Assembly (NCBI GenBank): GCA_019638525.1
Contig: JAHBTO010000001.1
Span: 558,001 to 622,000, forward strand
Direction of reading: 5' to 3'
DNA: 64,000 bases
DNA from: Ferruginibacter sp.
Lineage (GTDB): Bacteria > Bacteroidota > Bacteroidia > Chitinophagales > Chitinophagaceae
Of this stretch, positions 54,721-63,874 are shown in pieces; within the stretch, counting starts at the first letter, position 1, and each line of letters starts with the position of its first letter. The notes below the pieces were generated by a model. It was not told where the DNA came from. It saw nothing but the letters and a program-made list of their open reading frames with translations, and did no database searches. The translations under genes and the position numbers were made by a program.

Positions 54721-55686
54721 TTAAATGATACCTTCTTTTACAAGATCGTGTATATGTATAATACCATTGTATAACCCGTTTTCTTCTGTTATCAACTGGC
54801 TGATGTTATGTTTTCTCATTTCTTCCAATGCTGTTACTGCCAGCACATCTGCATCAATAGTTTTGGGGTTATTAGTCATGATATCTTTTGCTGTTAGCCC
54901 TGTAATACTTTCTGTTTTTTCAAGCATACGTCGCAAGTCGCCATCGGTTATTATTCCCAAAACTTTATCTGCTTCATCAACTACCACTGCCACACCCAAT
55001 CTTCTTTTAGTCATTTCTACTATTACTTCTTTAATAGTGGCAGCCGGCAATACTTTTGGTTTTTCATTTTGCGATGCAATTTCTGCCACTCTTAAATATA
55101 ATCTTTTACCCAGTGTGCCGCCGGGATGATATTTTGCAAAATCATCGCTGCTAAAACCTTTCTCTTCCATAAGGCACACAGCCAATGCATCACCCATTAC
55201 CATTTGTGCCGTGGTGCTGCTGGTGGGGGCAAGGTTTATAGGGCAAGCTTCCTGCTCAACAGTAGTATTTAAAACTATATCACTATTTAACGCTAAAAAT
55301 GATTGCATATTACCAACCATACCCACTAATATGTTTCCAAAGTTTTTTACCAGGGGTACCAATACTTTTATTTCGGGGCTATTGCCACTTTTGCTGATAA
55401 CCATTACCACATCATCGGATTGTACCATGCCCAGGTCGCCGTGGATAGCATCGGCAGCGTGCATAAAAACAGAGGGGGTGCCGGTACTATTTAGAGTGGC
55501 TACTATTTTTTGTGCCACAATAGCGCTTTTACCAATACCACTTACAATCAGGCGTCCTTTACTATTGGCAATTTGTGAAACAGCTTTTGAAAAACCGGCA
55601 TCTATTGAAGCTTTTAATCCACTTACTGCATTGGTTTCTAACTCAATAGTACGTAAAGCAGTTGTTATGATTTTATCCGTAGTCAT
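54721..55686 (-). CDS. kdsD: Arabinose-5-phosphate isomerase (KpsF/GutQ family)
   Basis: A 321-residue isomerase that converts ribulose-5-phosphate to arabinose-5-phosphate, the entry to Kdo for lipopolysaccharide. The SIS domain (residues ~1-200) has VSGIGKSAIVAQKI, FMHAADAIHGDLGM and ISKSGNSPEI. Two CBS domains fill the C-terminus (RLGVAVVVDE, ITDGDLRRML, MTNNPKTI). The start is the ATG at 55686; a promoter (55699-55729) overlaps the alternative TTG at 55701. It is co-transcribed with manC. Confidence 0.94.
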   Translation of the reverse strand: MTTDKIITTALRTIELETNAVSGLKASIDAGFSKAVSQIANSKGRLIVSGIGKSAIVAQKIVATLNSTGTPSVFMHAADAIHGDLGMVQSDDVVMVISKSGNSPEIKVLVPLVKNFGNILVGMVGNMQSFLALNSDIVLNTTVEQEACPINLAPTSSTTAQMVMGDALAVCLMEEKGFSSDDFAKYHPGGTLGKRLYLRVAEIASQNEKPKVLPAATIKEVIVEMTKRRLGVAVVVDEADKVLGIITDGDLRRMLEKTESITGLTAKDIMTNNPKTIDADVLAVTALEEMRKHNISQLITEENGLYNGIIHIHDLVKEGII

Positions 55687-55698
55687 TATTAATTGCCG

Positions 55699-55729
55699 CA
55701 AACCTACTTCAATTCATCCATAATGCAAA
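55699..55729 (-). promoter_or_regulatory. Promoter for kdsD-manC
   Basis: On the minus strand: TTTG (55729-55726), a 19-base spacer, then TAGGTTTG (55706-55699), both exact consensus elements. Transcription would start about 6 bases before the ATG at 55686, giving a very short leader. Confidence 0.65.
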
Positions 55730-55858
55730 GGACTGGTATAGCATAAAAAAGTATCACCCTTTTTACAAATAATTTTATAGTTTGAATTTTTGCAGGTTTG
55801 CTTTTTTTGATTAACTTAAATGACTGAAAAATTAACAGTCCCCGGAATTTGATGCAGC

Positions 55859-55888
55859 TTGATTTTGCAAATACATTAGTTAACTTCG
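55859..55888 (+). promoter_or_regulatory. Probable promoter for recQ
   Basis: TTG (55859-55861), a 19-base spacer, then TAACTTCG (55881-55888), one base off TAnnTTTG. The start codon lies 63 bases beyond. Confidence 0.4.
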
Positions 55889-55951
55889 CTGCCCTTTAAA
55901 ATTTATTAAAGTTTTATTACCGAATTGTACAAAACCGGGAGAAGGAAAATT

Positions 55952-58207
55952 ATGGCAAAAACAAAATCCACATCTAAGGAACCTAAACCAAAAAAGGCTG
56001 CTAAAAGCAACCCATCAGATTTAGCCGTTCAATTACAAAACCATTTTGGATTTGATGGCTTTAAAGGGCCACAGGAAGAAATAATACAAAGCCTGCTTAA
56101 CGGCAACGATACATTTGTAATTATGCCCACTGGCGGCGGTAAAAGCTTATGCTACCAGCTACCGGCCATTATCAGCAAAGGTGTTGCCATTGTGGTATCG
56201 CCATTGATTGCGTTAATGAAAAACCAGGTTGACCTGGTAAGAAGTTATAACGATAAAGATAATGTAGCACATTTTTTAAACAGCACTTTAAACAAAGGGC
56301 AACAAAAAATTGTAAAAGATGATTTGCTTGCCGGCAAAACAAAATTGCTGTATGTGGCGCCCGAAACCATGACGAAAGAAGACAACATCAATTTCTTTAA
56401 AGAACTCAACATATCTTTTTTTGCTGTTGATGAAGCCCATTGTATTTCGGAATGGGGCCACGATTTTAGGCCCGAGTATCGCAGGCTAAGAGAAATGATG
56501 GACCTGATAGATGAAAAAAAACCAGTGATAGCATTAACTGCCACTGCCACCCCAAAAGTGCAAAGCGATATTATTAAAAACCTGGGTTTACGTAAACCAA
56601 AAATTTTTATATCATCATTTAACCGGCCCAACCTGCATTACGAAATACAGCCCAAGATAAACCTTGACCAAACCAATAAAAGCATTGTAAGGTTTATACA
56701 GCAACATAAAAATAAAAGCGGCATCATATACACTCTTAACCGTAAAACAACCGAAGAGCTTGCAAAGATGCTGATGGCCAATGGTATTAAAGCTGTTGCT
56801 TATCATGCCGGCCTCGATAGTAAATTAAGGGCGCAGCGGCAGGATGAATTTTTAAATGAAGATATTGATGTAATAGTGGCCACCATTGCGTTTGGAATGG
56901 GTATTGATAAGCCCGATATCAGGTTTGTAATTCATTATAACATACCAAAATCAATAGAAAACTATTACCAGGAAACCGGCCGTGGCGGCCGCGACGGGCT
57001 GGAAGGAAAATGTATTCTCTATTACTCTCATAAAGATGTGGCCAAGCTTGAACACCTGATGAGAGATAAGCCTTTAAGCGAAAGAGAAGTAGGGGCACAG
57101 TTGATAAACGAAACCGTAGCTTATGCCGAAAGTAGTGTGTGCCGCCGTAAAATTCTGTTACATTATTTTGGCGAACATTACGATGATAAAAAAAGTTGTG
57201 GCCATTGTGACAACTGCCTGCATCCAAAAGAAAAGATTGAAGCAAAAGATGAAGCCGTAACTGTTTTAAAAGTTATAAAAGCTTTGGGCGAACAATTCCC
57301 GGTTGAATATGTGTTATTAATACTTGCCGGCAAGGCTACACCGGCAGTAAAAATGTACCGGCACGAAGAACTGGATGTTTTTGCAAGTGGCAACGATAAA
57401 GAAAATCATTACTGGAACAGCCTTATAAGACAGATGTTACTGTCTGGCCTTATTGAAAAAGATATTGTTGAATATGGATTACTTAAACTTACAAAAGCAG
57501 GAAATGTTTTCTTAAAAAAGCCGGTATCATTTAAAATTGTACTTAATAACCTTTTTGAAGAAGCCAATGCAGATGATGAAGAAGGCGAACAACCTGTTTC
57601 TGAAGCGGGCATTGCCGATGAAAAATTAACCCTGTTATTAAAAGACCTCCGCAAAAAAGTGGCCAAAGAAAAAAACCTGCCTCCTTTTGTAATTTTTTTA
57701 GAAAACAGCCTCGAAGATATGGCCACCATGTATCCTACCAGTATGACCGAGCTGGAAAAAATAAGCGGCGTTAGCAAAGGCAAGGCTTTACGTTATGGAA
57801 AACCCTTTATTGACCTGATAAAAAAATATGTGGAAGAGAATGATATTGTAAAACCTGATGACTTTGTAATGAAAAGTGTGGTAAACCGAAACAATAACAA
57901 AATATTCATTATACAAAACATAGATAAAAAAATACCGTTGGAAACGGTTGCAAAAATACGTGACCTGCGTATTGATGAATTGCTGGAAGAAATGGAAACC
58001 ATTGTTGCAAGTGGCACCAAGTTAAACCTCGATTATGCCATTGATGAAATGGTAGATGAATACGAACAGGATGAAATAATGGATTATTTCAAAAACTGCG
58101 AAACATCATCGCTGCAGGTGGCACAGGAAGAACTGGCCGACAGTAATTTTAACTGGGAGCAGTTAAAACTAATGCGTATAAAGTTTTTATGCGAATACGG
58201 TAATTGA
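55952..58207 (+). CDS. recQ: ATP-dependent DNA helicase RecQ
   Basis: A 751-residue 3'-5' helicase from the ATG at 55952; a TTG 27 bases upstream is less likely. The core has MPTGGGKSLCYQLPA (motif I), VDEAHCISEWGHDFRPEY (II with aromatic loop) and QETGRGGRDG (VI). The RQC region holds the zinc Cys set (CRRKILLHYFG, CGHCDNC), and a C-terminal HRDC-like segment includes MTELEKISGVSKGKALRYG. The tail beyond 640 is helical and acidic. RecQ acts in recombination and fork repair. Confidence 0.97.
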   Translation: MAKTKSTSKEPKPKKAAKSNPSDLAVQLQNHFGFDGFKGPQEEIIQSLLNGNDTFVIMPTGGGKSLCYQLPAIISKGVAIVVSPLIALMKNQVDLVRSYNDKDNVAHFLNSTLNKGQQKIVKDDLLAGKTKLLYVAPETMTKEDNINFFKELNISFFAVDEAHCISEWGHDFRPEYRRLREMMDLIDEKKPVIALTATATPKVQSDIIKNLGLRKPKIFISSFNRPNLHYEIQPKINLDQTNKSIVRFIQQHKNKSGIIYTLNRKTTEELAKMLMANGIKAVAYHAGLDSKLRAQRQDEFLNEDIDVIVATIAFGMGIDKPDIRFVIHYNIPKSIENYYQETGRGGRDGLEGKCILYYSHKDVAKLEHLMRDKPLSEREVGAQLINETVAYAESSVCRRKILLHYFGEHYDDKKSCGHCDNCLHPKEKIEAKDEAVTVLKVIKALGEQFPVEYVLLILAGKATPAVKMYRHEELDVFASGNDKENHYWNSLIRQMLLSGLIEKDIVEYGLLKLTKAGNVFLKKPVSFKIVLNNLFEEANADDEEGEQPVSEAGIADEKLTLLLKDLRKKVAKEKNLPPFVIFLENSLEDMATMYPTSMTELEKISGVSKGKALRYGKPFIDLIKKYVEENDIVKPDDFVMKSVVNRNNNKIFIIQNIDKKIPLETVAKIRDLRIDELLEEMETIVASGTKLNLDYAIDEMVDEYEQDEIMDYFKNCETSSLQVAQEELADSNFNWEQLKLMRIKFLCEYGN

Positions 58208-58253
58208 TAACAGAAATTTTAAAGGAAGGTGGCAGATATTAAAAGAATACCCT

Positions 58254-58261
58254 TATTTTTG
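58254..58261 (+). promoter_or_regulatory. -7 box for the tRNA-Phe gene
   Basis: TATTTTTG, an exact TAnnTTTG match, ends 14 bases before the first tRNA base, as expected for transcription starting a few bases upstream of the tRNA. No clear -33 element is visible. Confidence 0.4.
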
Positions 58262-58275
58262 CTGCCCAAATTGAT

Positions 58276-58348
58276 GGTGCGGTAGCTCAGTTGGTAGAGC
58301 AAAGGACTGAAAATCCTTGTGTCGGCGGTTCAATCCCGCCCCACACCA
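58276..58348 (+). tRNA. tRNA-Phe (anticodon GAA)
   Basis: A 73-base cloverleaf. The acceptor GGTGCGG pairs with CCACACC, except for a C-A mismatch at the fifth pair. The D arm is GCTC/GAGC with AGTTGGTA. The anticodon stem AAGGA/TCCTT carries the loop CTGAAAA, with GAA as anticodon. The T arm is GGCGG/CCGCC with TTCAATC. The 3' CCA is not encoded. The gene follows recQ by 68 bases and is closed by a terminator at 58355. Confidence 0.95.
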
Positions 58349-58354
58349 CAAATA

Positions 58355-58385
58355 AAACCTTAACTGCACGTTGAGGTTTTTTTAT
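58355..58385 (+). terminator. Terminator after tRNA-Phe
   Basis: AAACCTTAA pairs with TTGAGGTTT (one G-T pair) over a CTGCACG loop, followed by a run of T. It begins only 7 bases after the tRNA. Confidence 0.7.
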
Positions 58386-58406
58386 TTTATCCTTATTTCA
58401 ATACTA

Positions 58407-58796
58407 TTATCCTATAAACCTCCAGTAAGTAGCTTCTGCATGAAAATTGGTTTCGGGCCAATGGTTCATATCAAAGCCCGGGGCTTTTTCAAGCCTTTCC
58501 CTACTTTCATTAAAGATGAACTGTTTTTTCTGCGGATCTGCCTGCAGCAAATTGAAAGGGATGGCAAAATATTTTTCACCAATCGTAATAAAACCGCCAA
58601 ACTTTATTACAAAATATTCAATTTGCCCGGTGTGAACATTTATCATAATATCTTCAATCTTTCCAAGGTGCTCGCCTTTTTCGTTATGCACCTTATCGCC
58701 AATAATAGATGAAGCGGTTAAAAACTTAAGCGGCATGTTGGGATGCTTACCTTCAAGATTCTTGCCGGTAACATTCTCCTTTTCAAAAACGTTCAT
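58407..58796 (-). CDS. PRC-barrel domain protein
   Basis: A 129-residue soluble protein. The central beta-barrel shows LKFLTASSIIGDKVHNEKGEHLGKIEDIMI and QIEYFVIKFGGF, the PRC-barrel pattern known from RimM and photosynthetic reaction-centre subunit H. An acidic, partly helical end (PEKKQFIFNESRERLEKAPGF) follows. Stand-alone PRC-barrel proteins are common and mostly uncharacterised. It is convergent with the tRNA, and 194 bases separate its start from the LytTR gene. Confidence 0.87.
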   Translation of the reverse strand: MNVFEKENVTGKNLEGKHPNMPLKFLTASSIIGDKVHNEKGEHLGKIEDIMINVHTGQIEYFVIKFGGFITIGEKYFAIPFNLLQADPQKKQFIFNESRERLEKAPGFDMNHWPETNFHAEATYWRFIG

Positions 58797-58872
58797 GGTA
58801 GTATTTTTTAAGTGTTAAGATATTTTTTGCATTTACAATTTAACTGCGGTATTAACTTTATCGAAGCACAAA

Positions 58873-58899
58873 TCGTTCTACAGGCAAAACCGGTCGTTC
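58873..58899 (+). promoter_or_regulatory. Candidate LytTR operator upstream of the response regulator gene
   Basis: TCGTTC at 58873-58878 and again at 58894-58899: direct repeats with a 21-base period, the spacing that LytTR domains bind on one DNA face. It lies about 100 bases before the regulator's start codon, consistent with autoregulation. Confidence 0.35.
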
Positions 58900-58990
58900 A
58901 ATCATAGGCACATATTCATTTTTAGTTTACAATGTGATTGATGTTGTTTTAAATGTGTTTAATAATTTACTAAAAAACTACCTTTAACCC

Positions 58991-59686
58991 ATGATTTGTT
59001 TAATAGTTGATGATAACAAAATAGCCCGAACCACCCTAAAACACCTGGCTAGCCAGGTTAAAGACCTTACGGTAGCGGGCGAGTGCGCCACTGCTATGGA
59101 AGCATATAATTTAATACAACAACAACCGGTTGATATCATCCTGTTGGATATTGAAATGCCCCACATGACAGGCCTTGAGCTTACCAAAAACCTGGGCAGC
59201 AAAAAACCCGTCATTATCTTCACCACATCAAAAAAAGATTATGCAGCCGAAGCCTTTGAACTAAACGTGGCCGATTATATTGTAAAACCGGTAACGCCTG
59301 CACGCTTTATACAAGCCATTGATAAAGCAAGGGAGATATTGCAAAGCAAAAATGAAGAAGTTAAGTTGGATGCAGATGAATTTATTTTTATCAGGGATTC
59401 AAATATTGTAAGGCGTTTAAAACTGGATGATATTTTATTTGCCGAGGCAATGGGTGATTATGTAAAACTGCATACAGTGCAAAAATTTTATGCTATACAT
59501 ACCACATTGAAATCTGTTGAAGAAAGATTACCTGTATCGGATTTTTTAAGAGTTCATCGCTCTTATTTAGTTGCAATTGCAAAAATTGATACCATACAAG
59601 ACGGATGCCTCATCATAAACGGAAAACCTGTACCCGTGGCAGATGCGTACAGGGCTACGCTTAATAAACGGATGAATATTCTTTGA
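58991..59686 (+). CDS. LytTR family response regulator
   Basis: A 231-residue two-component regulator. The receiver domain (1-~115) has Asp53 in LLDIEMPHMTG as phosphate acceptor and Lys99 in IVKPVTP. The LytTR DNA-binding domain (~125-228) contains FIRDSNIVRRLKLDDILFAEAMGDYVKLHT and FLRVHRSYLVAI. No histidine kinase gene is adjacent, so it is an orphan here. Two 21-bp-phased direct repeats flank the gene and may be its binding sites. Confidence 0.94.
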   Translation: MICLIVDDNKIARTTLKHLASQVKDLTVAGECATAMEAYNLIQQQPVDIILLDIEMPHMTGLELTKNLGSKKPVIIFTTSKKDYAAEAFELNVADYIVKPVTPARFIQAIDKAREILQSKNEEVKLDADEFIFIRDSNIVRRLKLDDILFAEAMGDYVKLHTVQKFYAIHTTLKSVEERLPVSDFLRVHRSYLVAIAKIDTIQDGCLIINGKPVPVADAYRATLNKRMNIL

Positions 59687-59750
59687 TAAATTTTCTCCCC
59701 TCCTTTAATAGTTCATCATACTTTTTAAATGCTTTAATAATAATTACGGT

Positions 59751-59784
59751 TTACCGATAGTATTCGCCCAATTACCGATTGGGC
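59751..59784. promoter_or_regulatory. Candidate LytTR operator upstream of the secreted protein gene
   Basis: TTACCGAT occurs at 59751-59758 and 59772-59779, a perfect 8-base direct repeat with a period of 21. Read on the minus strand it is ATCGGTAA, sharing the ATCG-T core with the repeat upstream of the LytTR gene. A hairpin GCCCAAT/ATTGGGC (59766-59784) overlaps the second copy. A -7-like TAGCTTTC (59809-59816) follows at the right distance for an activator site just upstream of -33. Confidence 0.4.
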
Positions 59785-59843
59785 AATAAATCACATATAA
59801 ACATTTTATAGCTTTCGCAGCAGTATTATTAAAACTTATCACA

Positions 59844-60419
59844 ATGAAAAAGATAATATACACAACCATGCTGCTGTTTGTAATTTTTACGGTAGCAAAT
59901 GCACAAGGCCCCGATTTTAGAGCATTTAACTGGGGTACATCTTTTAACCAGGTACAATATGGCGAATCGGCAGCATTGATAAAAAATATAGATAACGATG
60001 AACTTTTGTACAAAGATGTTCTTGGTGGGTTCAATTGCGAAGTGGCATTTATTTTTAACGAAAACAAAAAGCTGGAAAGCGGTATGTACATCTTTACCAA
60101 AACATACCGTAACCCACAATTGTATGTAGAGGATTACTACATTTTTAAAAAATTACTTACCACCCGTTATGGAAATCCATTGGCCGAAAATGAAGTGTGG
60201 AGCAATAATGTAAAACCTTATGATAAATATGATTTTGGACAAGCAGTAGCCAACGATAAACTCTATTTAAATACAGTTTGGAAAACTAACAGGTCTCAAA
60301 TTAAATTATCATTAACCAACAATAACGGAAGGCCCACAATGGAGATTCAATATACCGCCTTATCCATGAATGAACTGCTGAACATGGATATAATAAACCA
60401 GGCACTAAAAAAATTGTAG
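59844..60419 (+). CDS. Hypothetical secreted protein downstream of the LytTR regulator
   Basis: A 191-residue protein with a signal peptide (KKIIYTTMLLFVIFTVANA). The mature part contains FRAFNWGTSFNQVQYGE and FNCEVAFIFNENKKL, with mixed helix and strand and no recognised domain. FRAFNWGTSFNQV is reminiscent of small exported proteins with a conserved N-terminal helix, sometimes annotated only as hypothetical. It lies 157 bases after the LytTR gene, behind the 21-bp-phased repeat, so it is the best local candidate for control by that regulator. Confidence 0.65.
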   Translation: MKKIIYTTMLLFVIFTVANAQGPDFRAFNWGTSFNQVQYGESAALIKNIDNDELLYKDVLGGFNCEVAFIFNENKKLESGMYIFTKTYRNPQLYVEDYYIFKKLLTTRYGNPLAENEVWSNNVKPYDKYDFGQAVANDKLYLNTVWKTNRSQIKLSLTNNNGRPTMEIQYTALSMNELLNMDIINQALKKL

Positions 60420-60468
60420 TGCCTACCTTTACAATGATTAAGCTAATAAGAAAAAATCAATACTATTT

Positions 60469-61275
60469 ATGGCTGAAAAAAAATTAGCAGGTCAAACAGC
60501 CCTTGTAACAGGCGCCAATTCAGGCATTGGCGAAGGCATTGCCCTATCAATGGGCGAGGCTGGCGCCAACGTTGTTGTAAACTATGTGGTTAATCCCGAT
60601 GATGCTCATGCAGTAGTTGAAAAAATACAATCAGCTGGCAGTAATGCCATCGCAATACAAGCCGATGTAAGCAATGAAGAACAAGTGATTGCAATGTATC
60701 AGCAAACCATTTTTAAATTTGGCACTGTTGATATTTTAGTAAACAATGCCGGCCTGCAACGAGACGCCGCTTTTCATGAAATGACATTACAGCAATGGCA
60801 AAAAGTAATTGACGTAAACCTTACAGGCCAGTTTTTATGTGCACGTGAAGCTATAAAAGAATTTTTAAAAAGAGGTGTGGTAGCAGGGCGGTCGGTAGCG
60901 GCAGGAAAAATAATCTGCATCAGTTCGGTACACCAGGAAATACCCTGGGCAGGCCATGCAAACTATGCAGCATCTAAAGGTGGCATCATGTTATTGATGA
61001 AAAGTATTGCACAGGAATATGCTCCGCATCAAATACGTGTAAACAGTATTTGCCCGGGCGCTATACAAACTCCCATCAACCAAAAAGCATGGGATACACC
61101 AGAAGCTTTAAACAAGTTGCTTGAGTTAATACCTTACCAACGCATTGGCCAACCGGCAGATATTGGTAAACTAGCCGTATGGCTGGCAAGCGACGACAGC
61201 GATTACATCACCGGCACATCTGTTTTTATTGATGGAGGTATGACGCTGTATCCCGGCTTTTCAACCAACGGATAA
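60469..61275 (+). CDS. SDR family oxidoreductase
   Basis: A 268-residue classical short-chain dehydrogenase. The dinucleotide fold shows TGANSGIGEGIA (Gly motif) and NNAGLQRDA. The catalytic set is Ser in ICISSVHQE, Tyr and Lys in NYAASKGG, and Asn in VNLTGQF. It resembles glucose 1-dehydrogenase-type SDRs, and the ending DYITGTSVFIDGGMT is typical. The stop is 3 bases from the start of the glycoside hydrolase gene, so the two are one operon and probably act on the same sugar. Confidence 0.94.
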   Translation: MAEKKLAGQTALVTGANSGIGEGIALSMGEAGANVVVNYVVNPDDAHAVVEKIQSAGSNAIAIQADVSNEEQVIAMYQQTIFKFGTVDILVNNAGLQRDAAFHEMTLQQWQKVIDVNLTGQFLCAREAIKEFLKRGVVAGRSVAAGKIICISSVHQEIPWAGHANYAASKGGIMLLMKSIAQEYAPHQIRVNSICPGAIQTPINQKAWDTPEALNKLLELIPYQRIGQPADIGKLAVWLASDDSDYITGTSVFIDGGMTLYPGFSTNG

Positions 61276-61278
61276 ATT

Positions 61279-63870
61279 ATGAATACAGAACAAGAAAGAC
61301 TAAAAGATGCTGCATGGAAAAAATGGGGGCCATACATATCGGGCAGGCAATGGGGTACTGTAAGGGAAGATTACAGCCCCGGCGGCGATGCCTGGAACTA
61401 CATTACCCACGATATGGCACGCAGCAAAGCTTACCGCTGGGGCGAAGAAGGCATTGCCGGCTTTTGCGATAACCAACAACAGCTTTGTTTTGCTCCTGCA
61501 TTCTGGAACCATAAAGATCCCTTTATTAAAGAAAGATATTTTGGCCTCACCAATCAGCAGGGCAATCATGGCGAAGATGTGAAAGAGATTTATTTTTATA
61601 CCGATGCGGCGCCATCTCATGCATACATGAAAATGCAATACCTGTATCCGCAACAAAGATTTCCTTATGAACAATTGATTGAAGAAAATGCAAGCCGCAG
61701 CAAAGATGAAACAGAATTTGAAATTACCGATACAGGCATTTTTGAAAACAACCAATACTTCAACATCTGTATTGAATATGCCAAAGCAGGCGCCGATGAT
61801 TTACTGATACAAATAACGGTGTTAAATAAAAGCAACGAAAAAGCGCCGCTAACCATTTTACCAACTATTTGGTTTCGTAATACCTGGCAGCCACTCAATC
61901 AAAAAGAAAAACCATTGCTTTTTGCTTCAGATAAAAACCAGGTAAAAATTCAACATCAAGTTTTGGGTAATTATTTTTTGTATTGCCAAAATGCCGATGA
62001 CATTATTTTTTGCGAAAACGAAACCAATAACAAACGTTTATATAATTATGATGATAACAACAGGTTTTATAAAGATGGAATCAACAATTATATTGTAAAC
62101 GGCCACAGCAGTATCAATCCCGACAGGGGAGGAACAAAAGCAGCGGCAGTTTATAAAAGCAACATCAACCCTGGTGAAGAAATTAAAATACACCTGCGCC
62201 TTTGCCAAATACAGCAACAAAAACCTTTTGAAAATTTTGACGAAATATTTGCACTGCGGATAAACGAAACCAACTTGTTTTATGAAGCCCTGCAACAAAA
62301 CATCAATGATAAACAGCTAAAAACTATACAGCGGCAGGCCTGGGCCGGCTTAATATGGAACAAACAGTTTTATTATTACGATGTGCATACCTGGCTAAAT
62401 GGCGATGTTGGCTCACTACCGCCTGCACCCGAAAGAAAAAAAGGCCGCAATAAAAACTGGCAGCATTTTAGTGCTGCCGATATCATAAGTATGCCCGATA
62501 ACTGGGAGTATCCCTGGTTTGCCACCTGGGACCTTGCACTGCAATGTATTGCCTTTGCAAATATTGATATTGGTTTTGCCAAAGAACAGTTGCTGTTATT
62601 AACGCATGAACGGTACATGCATTCCATGGGGCAGCTGCCGGCTTACGAATGGGCTTTTGATGAAGTGAACCCACCTGTACATGCCTGGGCTGCGTTATAT
62701 ATTTATGAAACAGAAAAGAAGCAAAATGCAGGCGGTGCCGATAAAAAATTCTTAACCACCATGTTTCAAAAGTTGCTGATTAATTATACCTGGTGGCTAA
62801 ACCGTAAAGATGCCGAAGGCAATAATATTTTTGAAGGAGGATTTTTGGGGTTAGATAATATTGAAGTGTTTAACAGGGAAATGCCATTGCCAACAGGAGG
62901 TATCTTACAACAAGCCGATAGCACAGCCTGGATGGCTATGTATTCGCTAAACATGTATCGTATTGCCATGATACTTGCCAGCAACAACGATGCATACCTA
63001 GATATTGCCGGAAATTTTATTGAACACTTTTTACATATTGCCGGCGCCATAAAAAATTCGGGCACCACTAATACCGGCTTATGGGATGATACAGATGGTT
63101 TTTTTTACGATGCCATTGCATTTAGCGAAAAAGAAAATTTTCCGCTAAAACTCCGCAGCCTTGTTGGTTTAATCCCTTTACTTGCTATTGAAGTTTTTTA
63201 CGAAGATGTACTTGGCAATAAAAAAGATCTTGATGATAAATTAAACTGGTTTGTTAATAACCGCCCCCATTTGGTTGAGCAGGTGTCGCATTGGAACCAA
63301 CCCGGTAAAAATAACAGCAGGATATTTAGTTTAATAAGAGGGCACCGGTTAAAGGCAATTTTAAAACGTATGCTGGATGAAAATGAATTCTTAAGTCCAT
63401 ACGGGATTCGTTCTATTTCAAAAACATACAAACAGCATCCTTATCAATTAACAGTTGATGGAACAGGATATGAAGTACGCTACACTCCGGGCGAAAGCAA
63501 TAATGCCATGTTTGGCGGCAACAGCAACTGGCGTGGCCCTGTATGGATTCCGGTGAATTTCCTTATCATAGAATCGCTGTTGAAATTTTACAGGTATTTT
63601 GGCGATGATTTTACCGTTGAATACCCAACAGGTTCGCAAAATTATACATCGCTAAAATATATTGCCTGCGACCTGCGTAACCGTTTACTAAACTTATACC
63701 AACCACAAAACTCAAAATTGGCCGTATATGGCGATTGCAATTTTTTACAAAGTAGGCCACAGGATCTTTTGTTCTTCGAATATTTTCATGGAGATACCGG
63801 CCATGGCCTTGGCGCCTCACACCAAACCGGGTGGACGGCATTGCTTGCCAACCTGATTAAAGAGATATGA
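61279..63870 (+). CDS. MGH1-like (GH63-related) glycoside hydrolase
   Basis: An 863-residue glucosidase of the alpha/alpha-barrel GH63/MGH1 type. The N-terminal beta domain (~1-310) includes KKWGPYISGRQWGTVREDYSPGGDAW and SHAYMKMQYLYPQ. The catalytic barrel (~340-863) includes WEYPWFATWDLALQCIAF, a likely Asp in FATWD, and RGPVWIPVNFLI. No signal peptide is present, so it is probably cytoplasmic. It follows an SDR gene by 3 bases; together they could convert an imported glucosyl compound such as a trehalose- or mannosylglycerate-like solute. The exact linkage is unknown. Confidence 0.9.
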   Translation: MNTEQERLKDAAWKKWGPYISGRQWGTVREDYSPGGDAWNYITHDMARSKAYRWGEEGIAGFCDNQQQLCFAPAFWNHKDPFIKERYFGLTNQQGNHGEDVKEIYFYTDAAPSHAYMKMQYLYPQQRFPYEQLIEENASRSKDETEFEITDTGIFENNQYFNICIEYAKAGADDLLIQITVLNKSNEKAPLTILPTIWFRNTWQPLNQKEKPLLFASDKNQVKIQHQVLGNYFLYCQNADDIIFCENETNNKRLYNYDDNNRFYKDGINNYIVNGHSSINPDRGGTKAAAVYKSNINPGEEIKIHLRLCQIQQQKPFENFDEIFALRINETNLFYEALQQNINDKQLKTIQRQAWAGLIWNKQFYYYDVHTWLNGDVGSLPPAPERKKGRNKNWQHFSAADIISMPDNWEYPWFATWDLALQCIAFANIDIGFAKEQLLLLTHERYMHSMGQLPAYEWAFDEVNPPVHAWAALYIYETEKKQNAGGADKKFLTTMFQKLLINYTWWLNRKDAEGNNIFEGGFLGLDNIEVFNREMPLPTGGILQQADSTAWMAMYSLNMYRIAMILASNNDAYLDIAGNFIEHFLHIAGAIKNSGTTNTGLWDDTDGFFYDAIAFSEKENFPLKLRSLVGLIPLLAIEVFYEDVLGNKKDLDDKLNWFVNNRPHLVEQVSHWNQPGKNNSRIFSLIRGHRLKAILKRMLDENEFLSPYGIRSISKTYKQHPYQLTVDGTGYEVRYTPGESNNAMFGGNSNWRGPVWIPVNFLIIESLLKFYRYFGDDFTVEYPTGSQNYTSLKYIACDLRNRLLNLYQPQNSKLAVYGDCNFLQSRPQDLLFFEYFHGDTGHGLGASHQTGWTALLANLIKEI

Positions 63871-63874
63871 TGAG

